From: Symbiodinium natans
Lineage: Eukaryota; Sar; Dinophyceae; Suessiales; Symbiodiniaceae
Assembly (NCBI GenBank): GCA_905221605.1
Contig: CAJNDS010002658.1
Coordinates: 62,001-126,000 of the forward strand
DNA: 64,000 nucleotides
Direction: 5' to 3'
Of this stretch, positions 39,271 to 48,943 are shown piece after piece. Position numbers and translations under genes: made by a program. Each line of letters begins with the position of its first letter. Position 1 is the first letter of the stretch. The notes below the pieces were generated by a model that worked only from the letters and a program-made list of their open reading frames with translations, was not told the DNA's origin and searched no databases.

Positions 39271-41886
39271 TTTTTTCCCACCCGTTTCGCAAGCGTTTAC
39301 GGGGAAGAGGTCAGGCCTAGTTACCGCCAAAATTCAGGTTGAAAAGGTTGCTAGTCCGTTGCTGGAGCCCCAAGATGGCCTTCGGAGTTTACCGTACCCA
39401 CTAACAGCCGAAGCAACACCATCAAAACCACAAAGCACGTACAACCCCAGGATAACAAGGAACCAACCCCGAAGCCACCATCCCCGGACTCCCAAAGTTC
39501 GAAGGTTAGACCCCTGCCCCCCCCAGCGCACCTGTCCGAGTGGCACATAGGCCAGAATGCAGCAAAGCGGGATTGACTGAAAGGGGATTGATTACTTGAA
39601 TAAGGAAGAGATGCACGCAATCGGACAGGCTCACTATCCTGGAAATGATGTACAATGGGGGCGACAGAGCTTCATATCCCCGGTCTTGCAGTGTTGAGGT
39701 CCTATCGACTCAGATTACGCCCACCCTACATCAACAGAGTACTACTGCAGATACGTTTCCCGGGGATACATTCACGCTGCAGACTCGCCAATGGCATCCA
39801 CTTCGCTAGAGCAGAGTTACCAGGGCTTCAAATGGGTCTGTTTGTTCCCAGAGCCTGGCCTGTTTCAAATGGCTTTATAGCTCACAGGAACCTGGGAGTT
39901 GCTTCCAGTGTGCATTTCCCCTGCTTGGTCCTACAAACCTTCAACGTAGGCTTAGCTAGCCGTTCACTTGTCGCAACTCCCTGTGCAGTGAGGTGTTGTC
40001 TTGCCATGAGACTACCCTTTAGGCACAATGTTAGGTCTAGGCACGCCTGTGGCACCTGGCATGGGTAGTGGTTAGGGTTCTCTCATTTGGCATAGACACC
40101 GTCTTGAAAGTCTTCTAGGCCCTCTCCTTGGAGTCCTAAGTGTGTTTCGTCGCATCCGAGATCATTGTCTCTTCGATGGTTCTCAAGGGGGGTGGAAGCT
40201 GAAGAGGGATTCACTAGTTATGGGCACGCCTGTGGCCGGTGAGTAGGAAATATGTCCCCTTCCTGGCTTCCTTCCCGCAGGACCTTCTAGTTTCCCACAT
40301 GGCAGCCATGCATGAATTCTTGAATTCTGAATTCTCAAACTGGAACATGATTTTGCAACATGCTTCGTGCAACCCCTTGTAGTCATACTGCCATAGTACA
40401 CAGAATTACCCAGCTTATCTGCTTAGATGCCGCGAATTGCATCATGCAAGTTCCCTGAAGTTCAAAGGGTCGCATCCAGAAAGGTAGTCAGCACGGATTC
40501 GGCATCATGCAGTGAGGCTCAGTCAGCTTAAATTCACGAATTCGACAGGGTTCTTGCAGAGTTTGCATATTACAACAGTAACTACAGTCTAGGCACGCCT
40601 GTGGCCCGTGCGTAGGATATCCTGGTGATGCAAACTCCACACTCGTCAATGTGTATTCCTGCTCCTAGCATTGGCGACCGAAACGTGCAGAAAGGCTCAG
40701 TCAGCATGAATTCATAAATTCAACAAAGTTTCTGCTGAGTTTACATTCACTTCTCCCTCTGGCGTTGGTGGACGAAACAGCTATGGATACGAACAATCAC
40801 GTGTATGTCTTTGCCACGGGAGCGAGCACTCAGCCCTGGGCCCTCATCCCTTAGTCCGAATTCTATGCCTGAGAGGCTCAGAGATGTAGCAGCTGTTTGG
40901 TATCGGCGAAGAAGCCGATTGTGCTGGCCACCAAACTCTTCCCAGGGTGCAAGCTTCCGGTCGTGCAGGGTGAGCGATCACTGGCCATTCGCATGCCCTT
41001 TACCCAGTTCCTCACCGATGGCTGTCACTCTGTCGGTGCTGCTTTGCACTTTATCCCACTGCTTCAAATGTACGCTTCTTGTTCAGCGATCACATCCGGA
41101 CCAGCAGGTGGCACGTGTCTGGCCAGACCATCCATGCATTGTGGTGAGCATTCAGCTGAGAAACCTAAATAGATTGGCAGGGCTCATGGTGGACCTGTGT
41201 CGATGTGACCTATGCCGGTGCAGGCCACCATTTCTCCTGCTAGTCCACACATAGGCAGCAAGCGGCCATTCCAGTCCAGTCCAGTTCAGCCCCGTGCTGA
41301 GTGTCTGCAGCAGGATCGTTTGCACCTGCAGCATACTGCGCAATCTGCATATCAGCACTCTGCAACGCCAGCAGCCATGGCGTGGTGTCTGCGCTCGGCA
41401 GTGCTACCAAATTAGGGACTAGGATGCTGGGGGGGGGGGGGGGACAACACTAGATGCTCTCATACAAGGAATTTCAAAGGTGGGCGGACATGAGCTTCTT
41501 GGGGCCTGTACCCAGCAAACACAGGTTTTCCTCATAGGTCCCTATGAACCTCCCCCCCTCCCCCCCAACTGTTCCAGTGGGCCTAGGCGGGTTCGCGGGG
41601 CAAGTGGAGTGGGTCCGTGCAGGCTTTCATGCGGACTGGCGGGTGGTGTGGCGCTGGCCAGTACCATGACACTTCAACACACTCCGTGCATCCCTCCACA
41701 GCGACAGCAAGCTCACAGTTCACAGTTCACAGTTGTGTACATCACTCAAAATTTATAAACATGCAAATGTAGAAGCATGCAAGTAGTGGGAGACATGGGG
41801 TATGCAATGCAGCTGGCTCCTGAGTTGGCATATATTGCACACGCAATCCCTAGGTGCGCAGCCGCCTGCTCCTTAGTCGGAGGCAC

Positions 41887-42900
41887 TCAGAAACCCGCCG
41901 GCGCGGTCCTTGCCCTTTTTGGGGGAGGCTCCAGTGGGGGGGGGCAGGGCTTAGTAGGGGGGGGCCCATGGGAGGGCAGAGGCCCTCCCTGCCGTGAGAA
42001 GGTCTCTTCCAAATCAGCATCCTCTTCCCACATGAGTCTGCGCATATAGCTCATTGGGGGGGGGCGGAGAAGATTCCCTCTACGGAGCCCCACAGCTTTT
42101 ACAGGTTCTTCATCCGAGCTCGTGACCTCAATGGCCTCAGTACACTCAAGTTCAAGCTCAGCGAGCTGTCCTGTCTTGTCCATTCCTCCACTCCCTCTGA
42201 CCATGCTGCTAGGCAGCGTGAGCTGCCGTAGCTCACCCGGACGGATGAGATGCGCTTTATAGAAACTAAGTTGCGCCTTAGTAGGCAGGCAAAAGCCTGC
42301 AGCAGCAAGAAGACTCCTGACCTCCTCTGACAGAGTTCGGATTGTCCCAACAGTAAAGGCAATTAAGACAACCCTCCTAGCCCCTTTCCACGGAGTGGCC
42401 ATGTGCTTCAAGCGTGAGGCAGAGAAAACAACTGGCTTGGTTTCGAGGCTCCAAATTCTTCCCTGCATGTTTCTACCTTCATATTTAAGGTGATCAGGAC
42501 CCCCTGTTTGCTCAATCCATAGGCCCCCGCCATGGAACGTCGTGAGATTCATGATGACATTCGGGGGGGATGCGTTGTGCGTGTCAACATGAACTCCATG
42601 TTTCGCCCCTTCCAGGATGGTGACAGTGCTGAAAGGTATCCCAGGAGCATAGTGTCTGACAAATTTGGTCACAGCTTGAGTGACACAGGGAAGGTCAAAA
42701 ATGTTGTGAAGAGGGGCGTTAGAACTTCTTGGATTGCCCCCCGTCATCATCTGCCTGGCACTCGTGGGACCTTGCTTACATTGGGGGGGGGCCAAGTCAT
42801 AGAGCTCCAAGATGTGCTCCTTCGTTAGAGCTTCGGGGGCCTGGAGGAGCTCTTCCGCCTTTTCAGCAACAGATTCCCCGCGAGAACTCATGTCCGTCAT
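41887..42900 (-). CDS. 2OG-Fe(II) oxygenase-like protein, downstream of the LINE
   Basis: 337 aa from ATG 42900. The segment VTILEGAKHGVHVDTHNA supplies the His-x-Asp metal pair. After the NLTTFHGGGLWIEQ strands, LKHMATPWKGARRVVLIAFTV supplies the distal His and the Arg that would bind 2-oxoglutarate, in double-stranded beta-helix order. The C-terminal third is acidic, then Pro-rich with a basic end (PPPKRARTAPAGF). AlkB-type 2OG domains occur in some plant and algal LINEs, where nucleic-acid demethylation has been proposed. Here it is a separate ORF on the LINE strand. Assignment rests on motif order only. Confidence 0.6.
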   Translation of the reverse strand: MTDMSSRGESVAEKAEELLQAPEALTKEHILELYDLAPPQCKQGPTSARQMMTGGNPRSSNAPLHNIFDLPCVTQAVTKFVRHYAPGIPFSTVTILEGAKHGVHVDTHNASPPNVIMNLTTFHGGGLWIEQTGGPDHLKYEGRNMQGRIWSLETKPVVFSASRLKHMATPWKGARRVVLIAFTVGTIRTLSEEVRSLLAAAGFCLPTKAQLSFYKAHLIRPGELRQLTLPSSMVRGSGGMDKTGQLAELELECTEAIEVTSSDEEPVKAVGLRRGNLLRPPPMSYMRRLMWEEDADLEETFSRQGGPLPSHGPPPTKPCPPPLEPPPKRARTAPAGF

Positions 42901-43837
42901 GGGGGGTTTCAGTTGTAGGGGGAGGAAGGAGGAAGGATGTAGAGGTTAGGAGCAGAGATGTGTCAGAATGGGGGTCATGATGCATGCATAGGCCTTGCGC
43001 TTGCAGGCAGCTGCAGCGTGGCACAGGCTAACCCCGTGTATTATGCGACATCCTCATCCTACCTTGCTACAGTAGTACCTTTCCAGAAAGTGCACAGGTT
43101 TGTGGCTCTCCTCTCACACTACTTCGTACATCCACTATCTTCAGGGAGTCCGGGGACTAAGTAGCCTAGGGGGGGTGGTAAGGTAACCCCGCATCCCACG
43201 ACATGAGGTGACAAACTTTTCAGCACACCTTCACCTTCCGAAGCAGGTACCCTCTTCGGCACACATCAGACTTGTATGTGGCAAGCATAGATACACCGAA
43301 TTCTGAATTCAACCAATTCCACAAATTCTCTCCAAATTCTCCAAATTCTTCTAGGCTATAAATTCAGCATGCGTAAAGTACAGGCTACAAATGCAGCATG
43401 CATAAAGTACAGTGTGACCCGCATGTGAGAGCTTAGGGCAGTTGGCCCCCTCGGATAGAGAAGAAGGACTGGGAGGAGAATATCATAGGGGGGAGTGGGA
43501 AAAGATTATTCCAGAGGGGGACTGCTACTGTGCTCACAGTCTCCATGTCACACGAGTGAACAACAAATCCATGAATTCACAATCATGCACGATCACATGC
43601 AAACCAACCCTTCACGTGCTACAAGGACCAGCAATTGTCACTAGCAACTGTTTAGTAGGCTTGAAACCTATCAAAGAATAGAAACATCGACCTGCATCAA
43701 ACATGCATAAAATGTAGCCATGCACTTGCACAAATTCTCATATACATGCATATAGTGCAATCATGCACATGCCTAAATTCGCACATACATGTCATCCGCA
43801 CTACGAGCTCAGCAGGCCGTATCCGCTCTCGCCATCA
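42901..43837. other. Inter-ORF region of the retroelement
   Basis: No gene. It has AATTC-rich short repeats at about 43295-43410, with two copies of TGCAGCATGC/TTCAGCATGC-AAAGTACAG motifs, and A+T-richer patches. Confidence 0.4.
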
Positions 43838-44962
43838 TCACGGATTCGGGGGGTGGAAGAGGGCCCTGAAGAGCTCACCCGGGGGGCACTGCACTGTGAT
43901 CGAGGGCGTCGTTGTTTGCATTGGGATGGCCGTCGAGAGGTTGATGGCAGGGCGCACCACGGCGTTCGTCATTGGAGCCTGGGACTCCAGGTGCACCTGC
44001 GATGATGGCCCCTGCGGGTTGGAGCGGTTGGACGGCGGAGGCCCAATGCGATCCAGGCATTCATAGATGCCCCTCCTGACATTGTCCACTTCGGCCTGGA
44101 AGTCAGCAACCATCTGAGGGATTCGCTCATTGAGCGAGTTCATGCCAGCAGCAAGACTGTCCAGGCCTTTCATCTGGTAGTCAATCTTGTCAAACCTGTC
44201 TGCCAAAGCCCAGACCTGTTTGACTTCATCATGGGCAGCGGCAACATCCTTCCTGGCGTTGAGCATGTCCTTGGTGAGATCACGGAGCGTGTTCTGGACG
44301 GCCGTGGTTTCTCCACGAAGTTCCCCCATACCATCACGAAGGGCTCCCAAGTCTTTGCCAATGCTGACCACATCCCCATTGATCTTGTCAATCTTGAGGT
44401 GCAGGGGCTTGAGCAATTTCTCAAGGTCATCCAGGCGTTTTTCTTGGTCGGCAAAGCACTTCAGTGTGTCCCGGAGGTGCTCAGATTGCCCCAGCTTGAT
44501 GTCAGCAAGTTTCGTAGTTTGCTGCGACACCGCCATTGCAGACTTGCTGGCCTCTTGATAGGTTTTGGAGATCTCCGACTGGATCGCAGCTTGGTCGGAT
44601 CGCATCGTTTGGGCATGGTCAGCAAGGAGGTCCTCAAGGACTTTAATCCTGACCCGCAGCGTTTCAGTCTTGGCGTCCATGTGCACAGTGATGGCATCCA
44701 TGCAGCCCTCCAGGTAGTTCTTGACCCCATCAGGCAGCATCGACGGTGCGGAGGGCAGCGGCACATCACTGTGACGACTTTGCTTGGCCAGGACAGCTCG
44801 GCGAAAGATGCCAACACCAAAGCCTAGGGCAAGCGACCCTGTCACGACCAGCAGCAGGGCCTGCTGGGCAGTGCGTCCCAGCATCGGGAGTGGGCCCTGC
44901 CACGATCCCCCAACCGCCCACGCCTGCAGGAGGGAGTCGTCAACCATGTTCACAAAGTCCAT
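43838..44962 (-). CDS. Membrane-anchored coiled-coil protein
   Basis: 374 aa from ATG 44962. A transmembrane segment (ALLLVVTGSLALGFGVGIF) lies at residues ~35-53. It is followed by some 220 residues of long heptad-containing helices (KVLEDLLADHAQTM; LDDLEKLLKPLHLKIDKI; LRDLTKDMLNARKDV) and a Pro/Ser-rich tail. The architecture resembles a membrane-tethered rod. It lies between the RNase H and 2OG ORFs on the same strand, either as a LINE accessory ORF or as an unrelated host gene. Function unknown. Confidence 0.55.
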   Translation of the reverse strand: MDFVNMVDDSLLQAWAVGGSWQGPLPMLGRTAQQALLLVVTGSLALGFGVGIFRRAVLAKQSRHSDVPLPSAPSMLPDGVKNYLEGCMDAITVHMDAKTETLRVRIKVLEDLLADHAQTMRSDQAAIQSEISKTYQEASKSAMAVSQQTTKLADIKLGQSEHLRDTLKCFADQEKRLDDLEKLLKPLHLKIDKINGDVVSIGKDLGALRDGMGELRGETTAVQNTLRDLTKDMLNARKDVAAAHDEVKQVWALADRFDKIDYQMKGLDSLAAGMNSLNERIPQMVADFQAEVDNVRRGIYECLDRIGPPPSNRSNPQGPSSQVHLESQAPMTNAVVRPAINLSTAIPMQTTTPSITVQCPPGELFRALFHPPNP

Positions 44963-45000
44963 GGCGGGGCAGACAGGTTGTGCTACTGCGTGTGTGCGTT

Positions 45001-45356
45001 AGCTAGCGAGCTGTGCCACAAAGCTGCTCAGCACATCCTCAGTAAGAATTTATCAGCCCGACCCGCCCCCCCCCCCCCCCCCTGGCAATGCACACTGGTA
45101 TCCCTCTGTCCGGAAGGTTTGCAAGACAAGGCTGGAGGCACCTGAATATTGGGGGACATTTCGGGAGGGGCGTAACACAAGAACAGCTAGGGAGGGAAGC
45201 AGTTGGAGACCAGCGGGGTCAAGGAACCAACTAAATAGGGGCTAGCGGGGGGGTAGGGAGCAGCTAGGAACAGAGGCAGTCAGGGGACTAAGGCGTAGGG
45301 GACCATGGAATTGGGCGCCCTGTTTGGAAAATGTCCTTGCCTCATTGAGGGGCTTC
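45001..45356. other. Spacer with a 17-base poly-C tract
   Basis: The poly-C run is at 45066-45082. No gene was seen. Confidence 0.5.
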
Positions 45357-46290
45357 CTACCACACATGGAGTGGTGAGAGCTCCTCACCCTTCGCAACAA
45401 ACCTTGCCAGTGAGAAGGTGGCATTCCTAACAAGTGTGAGAGCATGGGTTTGCAGGGCCGCTGCCTTAGCTGCCAGATCTGCCAGTTCATTAAGCGGGTG
45501 CCCAGTGTGGGCTTTCACATGTACCGGCCTGACCCATTTGTGGACCTGTGACCAAAGGCCCAGTAGACAGGCTACATCTCCCGCGTGGGCAACTGACGTA
45601 ATGGCTCCTTGGAGAATGTTAACAACATGCATGGAGTCTGTTTGCAGCAGGAAATCCCGGACGTCCAAGTGTCTCCGCAGAGTCAGGATCGCTCTGAGCC
45701 CCTGACAGGCCGCAACTATTTCCGCCCTGATATTGGTGCAGGCACCATCAATTGGTTTTTGGAGAATAACCGCATGTTCACAGACATCTCCATAGGGTGG
45801 GAGAATGCAAACTCCCGCCCCCCCAACTCTGCGAATGGAGCTACCATCCGTCGCAATCCTAAGGTAGGCTTGCTCCTCATCTTCTGCAGGAATCTCAACC
45901 TTTTCATAGGCAGCATCATACGGCGTGTCAACGGGGGGGTGCATCATGGGGAGAAGGAGGAAGCTATCCCCTGTATGCAGCAACTTTCTTCCATGCAAGT
46001 CCACCTGCGTAAGATCTGGGTAGAAGGGAGCTGCAAGCGATCTGGATTGCAGCCATTGCTCAGTGAACAGGGTCCACCGTTTACGATTCCGGGCCGCCTG
46101 CTCCCAGAACAAAGGCTCAGAAGGACCCCTCACACTCTGCCAGGCAAGGGCCAGCATTCTGGAGACATTTGGCCAGTTGCCCAGCGCCCTCCTGTTATCG
46201 GTCGATGAGTGAACTAGGCACCAGGCGGAGTCACGAATCCACAGAGCCTTCGTAATGGGCCTTAGTGTCTGCGTTGGGTAGCGGCATGCC
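45357..46290 (-). CDS. LINE RNase H domain (frameshifted from RT)
   Basis: The frame is open from about 46290 and includes PTQTLRPITKALWIRD, continuous with the RT but in a -1 frame. The RNase H core has IATDGSS (first Asp), TNIRAEIVAA (Glu), LLQTDSMHV (Asp) and HPLNELADLAAK (final Asp), the full catalytic set. An ATG at 46157 exists, but homology-like sequence begins earlier, so the start is not a true one. The enzyme would remove RNA from RNA-DNA hybrids during retrotransposition. The join to RT needs one extra base in a five-C tract (plus strand) at 46289-46293. Confidence 0.8.
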
Positions 46291-48940
46291 CCCAGTATGC
46301 CACAAAGCAGGAGGCCTGAATGTGCTCCCAGGGCTGCTGCTTACATGCTTGGGCAGCCATACGAGCCGCACGGCGGCTAGCTATCCACGCTGAGGTACAA
46401 CTTTGCAGACAGTCCCTGGCAGGTTTGAGCATGGAAACAAGCATGGTAGTATGCAGGGTTTTAAGGAGTTTACCAACAGCTGTGGTGGGTCGAACCGCCG
46501 GCGCCATCCATCTCCATCTGCTAGTGACAAAGGCTGAAAGGAGGCCTAGACGCTTGGCAAAGGTGGCCTTGCACTGAGTCAGAAAGCTTAGGTGCCCAAA
46601 ATACGAATTCGTCGATTGTACCAGTCTCGCTGCAAGCACTTCATGGCATGGCAGAAGAAACCCCATCAGAACACCTAGGTACACAAAGGTCTCCACTCGT
46701 TGGAGCGGTCGGAAGCCCGGGACAACAACCGGGGTGTCAGGGACCTGTGGTGACTGTAGATACCGAGTTTTCTCAACTGCAAGCGCGAGCCCTACGCTTC
46801 TCAGTTCCTCGATCAGATCACTCGTCATTCTAGCTAATTGCTGCGGGGAGGTAGCAAGCAGGAGTATATCATCAGCGTACACAATAGCGTACAACCTGTG
46901 CTCCCCAGTGGAGTCCCTGACCCAGGTGTCCTCAGTTCGAGACCACTTCACATGGAGTCTGGCCATGGCAGCATCAAGCACCCTCGCAAAGATTTCAGCC
47001 CCATACGGGGAGCCTTGCAGAATTCCCCTGGACAGTTTTTGGGCCCACCTCGTGCCCGCGAAACTCACCCTCACGGATGTATGAGTGATTATTTCAAGCA
47101 GTCTTCTGGCTTCCACGGTTGGAGCAGAGCAGCCCAGATAGGCTGCAACACTTTCATGACTAAGTGTGTCGAAGGCCTGACTCACATCAAGTTTCGCCAG
47201 TACAAGGGGCAGTTTCCACTCCGCAGAGAGGTTCATAATGTGCTTCGCAGCACAGACAGCATCCATCACCTGAGCCCCTTCCTGGCCTAGGACCTGTCCT
47301 CCTGCCAGTGGGGGAAATGTGGGCCTCAATCTGACCAAGAGTATACGGGTAAACAGCTTGTACGCAACTGGGGACAGGACGATCGGCCTCAGATGCGAAG
47401 GGAGCGTCGGAACTTTAATTTTGGGCAGGAGTGTCATATGCGCTTCCAGCCAACCCTGTGGGTACGGTTCCTCTCCTGTCAGGTAACTGTTGAGGGAGGC
47501 AACCAGACTAGGTGCCAAATCTGTCTGGACAACAACCTTGAGGAGCTCATACGTAACAGCATCATCACCTGTGCTTTTTCCATTCTTGAATGACTCCAGG
47601 TGCAGCTTGACCTCATCAAGCGTAATAGGGACGGGAGGCGGGGGGGAGGGGTGTCTGGTTTGCAGCATGTTCATGGGCAGGTGAGGGACAGGTAGGTCAG
47701 GGGGTGTGAACTTATTATGGAAGTGGGCCTTGAGAGCGGAGATGGCTTCCGGAGCCCCGCCCAATCTTGCAGAAAAGAGTCCATGCGTGACCCTTGTGGA
47801 TTGTCTCTTCCTGAAATATGAGATAGCCACATAGTCACCATTGGCTGCTCTTTCAAGCAGGTCCGTGCGCCACCGGCGCTTGGCCTCACCTCTGGCCACC
47901 ACCACCTGTCTACCAAGGTCATTGCGCTCCTCCGGGTCTTGTGCCTCTTTTCGTAGGGAGATGATCCTACGAACCTCTGGAGGATCTTGGTACCTACACG
48001 AGGCAGCCCGTTTAGAGCAGGCTTGGGCAAGCTCAGCAAGGTCCGAGGCCTGGAGGCCTCTCCCCTCAGTTTGAAGCACCTCTGCCAGGCGCTTCGCCCC
48101 ACCTACCGCCCGAGTTACATCAAGCTGCCACTTCCCGCACAGGGAGGGGGCCCACCTTCTCTGTTTCCTCTTTTTGGAGGGGGCATTCCGAGCAAAGACA
48201 GCCATAAAGGACTCATGATCAGACCCCAAAATGAACCCCGACCGATCCTTAACCTCCCCACCAACACCAACAAGAAGTGGTTCACGGTACAGGATGTGGT
48301 CAATTGCACTCGACGCTCCTCTGCTATTGTGCCACGTAGGTTTGTCCGGAGACACAAGGGAGAGTCCAAGGTCCCTCTTCAGGAGTGCAAGCAAGACACC
48401 TCGATAGTCTTGACGCTGCTGCGAGTTCGATATGTGTTCATAGTTAAGGTCACATGCAACATAGACAGAGTCATGCACCTGAATTCCTGAAAGAGCCTCT
48501 CTAAATTCATGCATTTGCTGGGCCCACACTTGCATGCAGTCCGACCTTTGAGTGTGGGGTAGATGCAACGTGCCAATAAACTCTCGAATTCCTGCTGCCT
48601 GTAGTACTACCATCAAGCCCGTCGAAAGCACAGTAACAGAAACCAGGTCAGCCATTCTGCTGACAGGAATGGCAACCGCTGAACCTCGGAAGCTAGCAGC
48701 TGGTTGCGCACAAAAGACACTGTAGTCCACCTGACCGAATCGGCGTTCCTCCAGGGTCCACCCATCTGGGCCGACTGCCGGAAGGCCCCCCAACTCCTGG
48801 ACACCGAAAAAATCAACCTTTCCAAACCCCAACATGTCCCAGGCTGTCTCCAAGTCACCAAGGTTCTTCCCTTGTAAGTTCCAGGAGAAGAAACTGGTTT
48901 CATGAGGAGGGAGAAGGGTGGTTGTCTGACTGCTGTGTGA
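46262..48940 (-). CDS. LINE ORF2: APE endonuclease - reverse transcriptase
   Basis: The domain begins upstream of any ATG with FFSWNLQGKNLGD (AP-endonuclease start). FFGVQELGG (catalytic Glu), CDLNYEH, SAIDHIL and GSDHESF complete the APE-type nuclease in the first ~230 residues. The RT core has LPKIKVP and LRPIVLSP, KLDVSQAFDTL (motif A), GILQGSPYGAE (motif B) and IVYADDILLL (YADD, motif C). The C-terminal thumb and Cys/Trp-rich region follow, ending at a stop just after the frame changes to RNase H. No ATG; it is in the same frame as ORF1, separated by one TGA at 48944-48946. The catalytic residues are intact. Confidence 0.9.
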   Translation of the reverse strand, partial: SHSSQTTTLLPPHETSFFSWNLQGKNLGDLETAWDMLGFGKVDFFGVQELGGLPAVGPDGWTLEERRFGQVDYSVFCAQPAASFRGSAVAIPVSRMADLVSVTVLSTGLMVVLQAAGIREFIGTLHLPHTQRSDCMQVWAQQMHEFREALSGIQVHDSVYVACDLNYEHISNSQQRQDYRGVLLALLKRDLGLSLVSPDKPTWHNSRGASSAIDHILYREPLLVGVGGEVKDRSGFILGSDHESFMAVFARNAPSKKRKQRRWAPSLCGKWQLDVTRAVGGAKRLAEVLQTEGRGLQASDLAELAQACSKRAASCRYQDPPEVRRIISLRKEAQDPEERNDLGRQVVVARGEAKRRWRTDLLERAANGDYVAISYFRKRQSTRVTHGLFSARLGGAPEAISALKAHFHNKFTPPDLPVPHLPMNMLQTRHPSPPPPVPITLDEVKLHLESFKNGKSTGDDAVTYELLKVVVQTDLAPSLVASLNSYLTGEEPYPQGWLEAHMTLLPKIKVPTLPSHLRPIVLSPVAYKLFTRILLVRLRPTFPPLAGGQVLGQEGAQVMDAVCAAKHIMNLSAEWKLPLVLAKLDVSQAFDTLSHESVAAYLGCSAPTVEARRLLEIITHTSVRVSFAGTRWAQKLSRGILQGSPYGAEIFARVLDAAMARLHVKWSRTEDTWVRDSTGEHRLYAIVYADDILLLATSPQQLARMTSDLIEELRSVGLALAVEKTRYLQSPQVPDTPVVVPGFRPLQRVETFVYLGVLMGFLLPCHEVLAARLVQSTNSYFGHLSFLTQCKATFAKRLGLLSAFVTSRWRWMAPAVRPTTAVGKLLKTLHTTMLVSMLKPARDCLQSCTSAWIASRRAARMAAQACKQQPWEHIQASCFVAYWGHAATQRRH

Positions 48941-48943
48941 GAG

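Larger units (their letters stand above)
38655..41886. other. Host repeats, no assignable gene
   Basis: Telomere-like clusters lie at 39047-39099 and 39233-39270. Between 40030 and 40800 diverged repeats recur: GGCACGCCTGTGGC at 40037, 40223 and 40590, and a GAGGCTCAGTCAGC unit about 180 bp apart (40513, 40691). A 15-base poly-G run is at 41429-41443. This could include the 3' untranslated part of the minus-strand LINE. Confidence 0.45.

Noticed and set aside
40030-40800. CRISPR-like array from recurring GGCACGCCTGTGGC motifs
   Set aside because: Spacing is irregular, the units are diverged, and the context is eukaryotic.
45357-46157. RNase H as an independent gene starting at 46157
   Set aside because: The protein-like sequence continues upstream of this ATG without break up to the RT frame, so it is part of the LINE.
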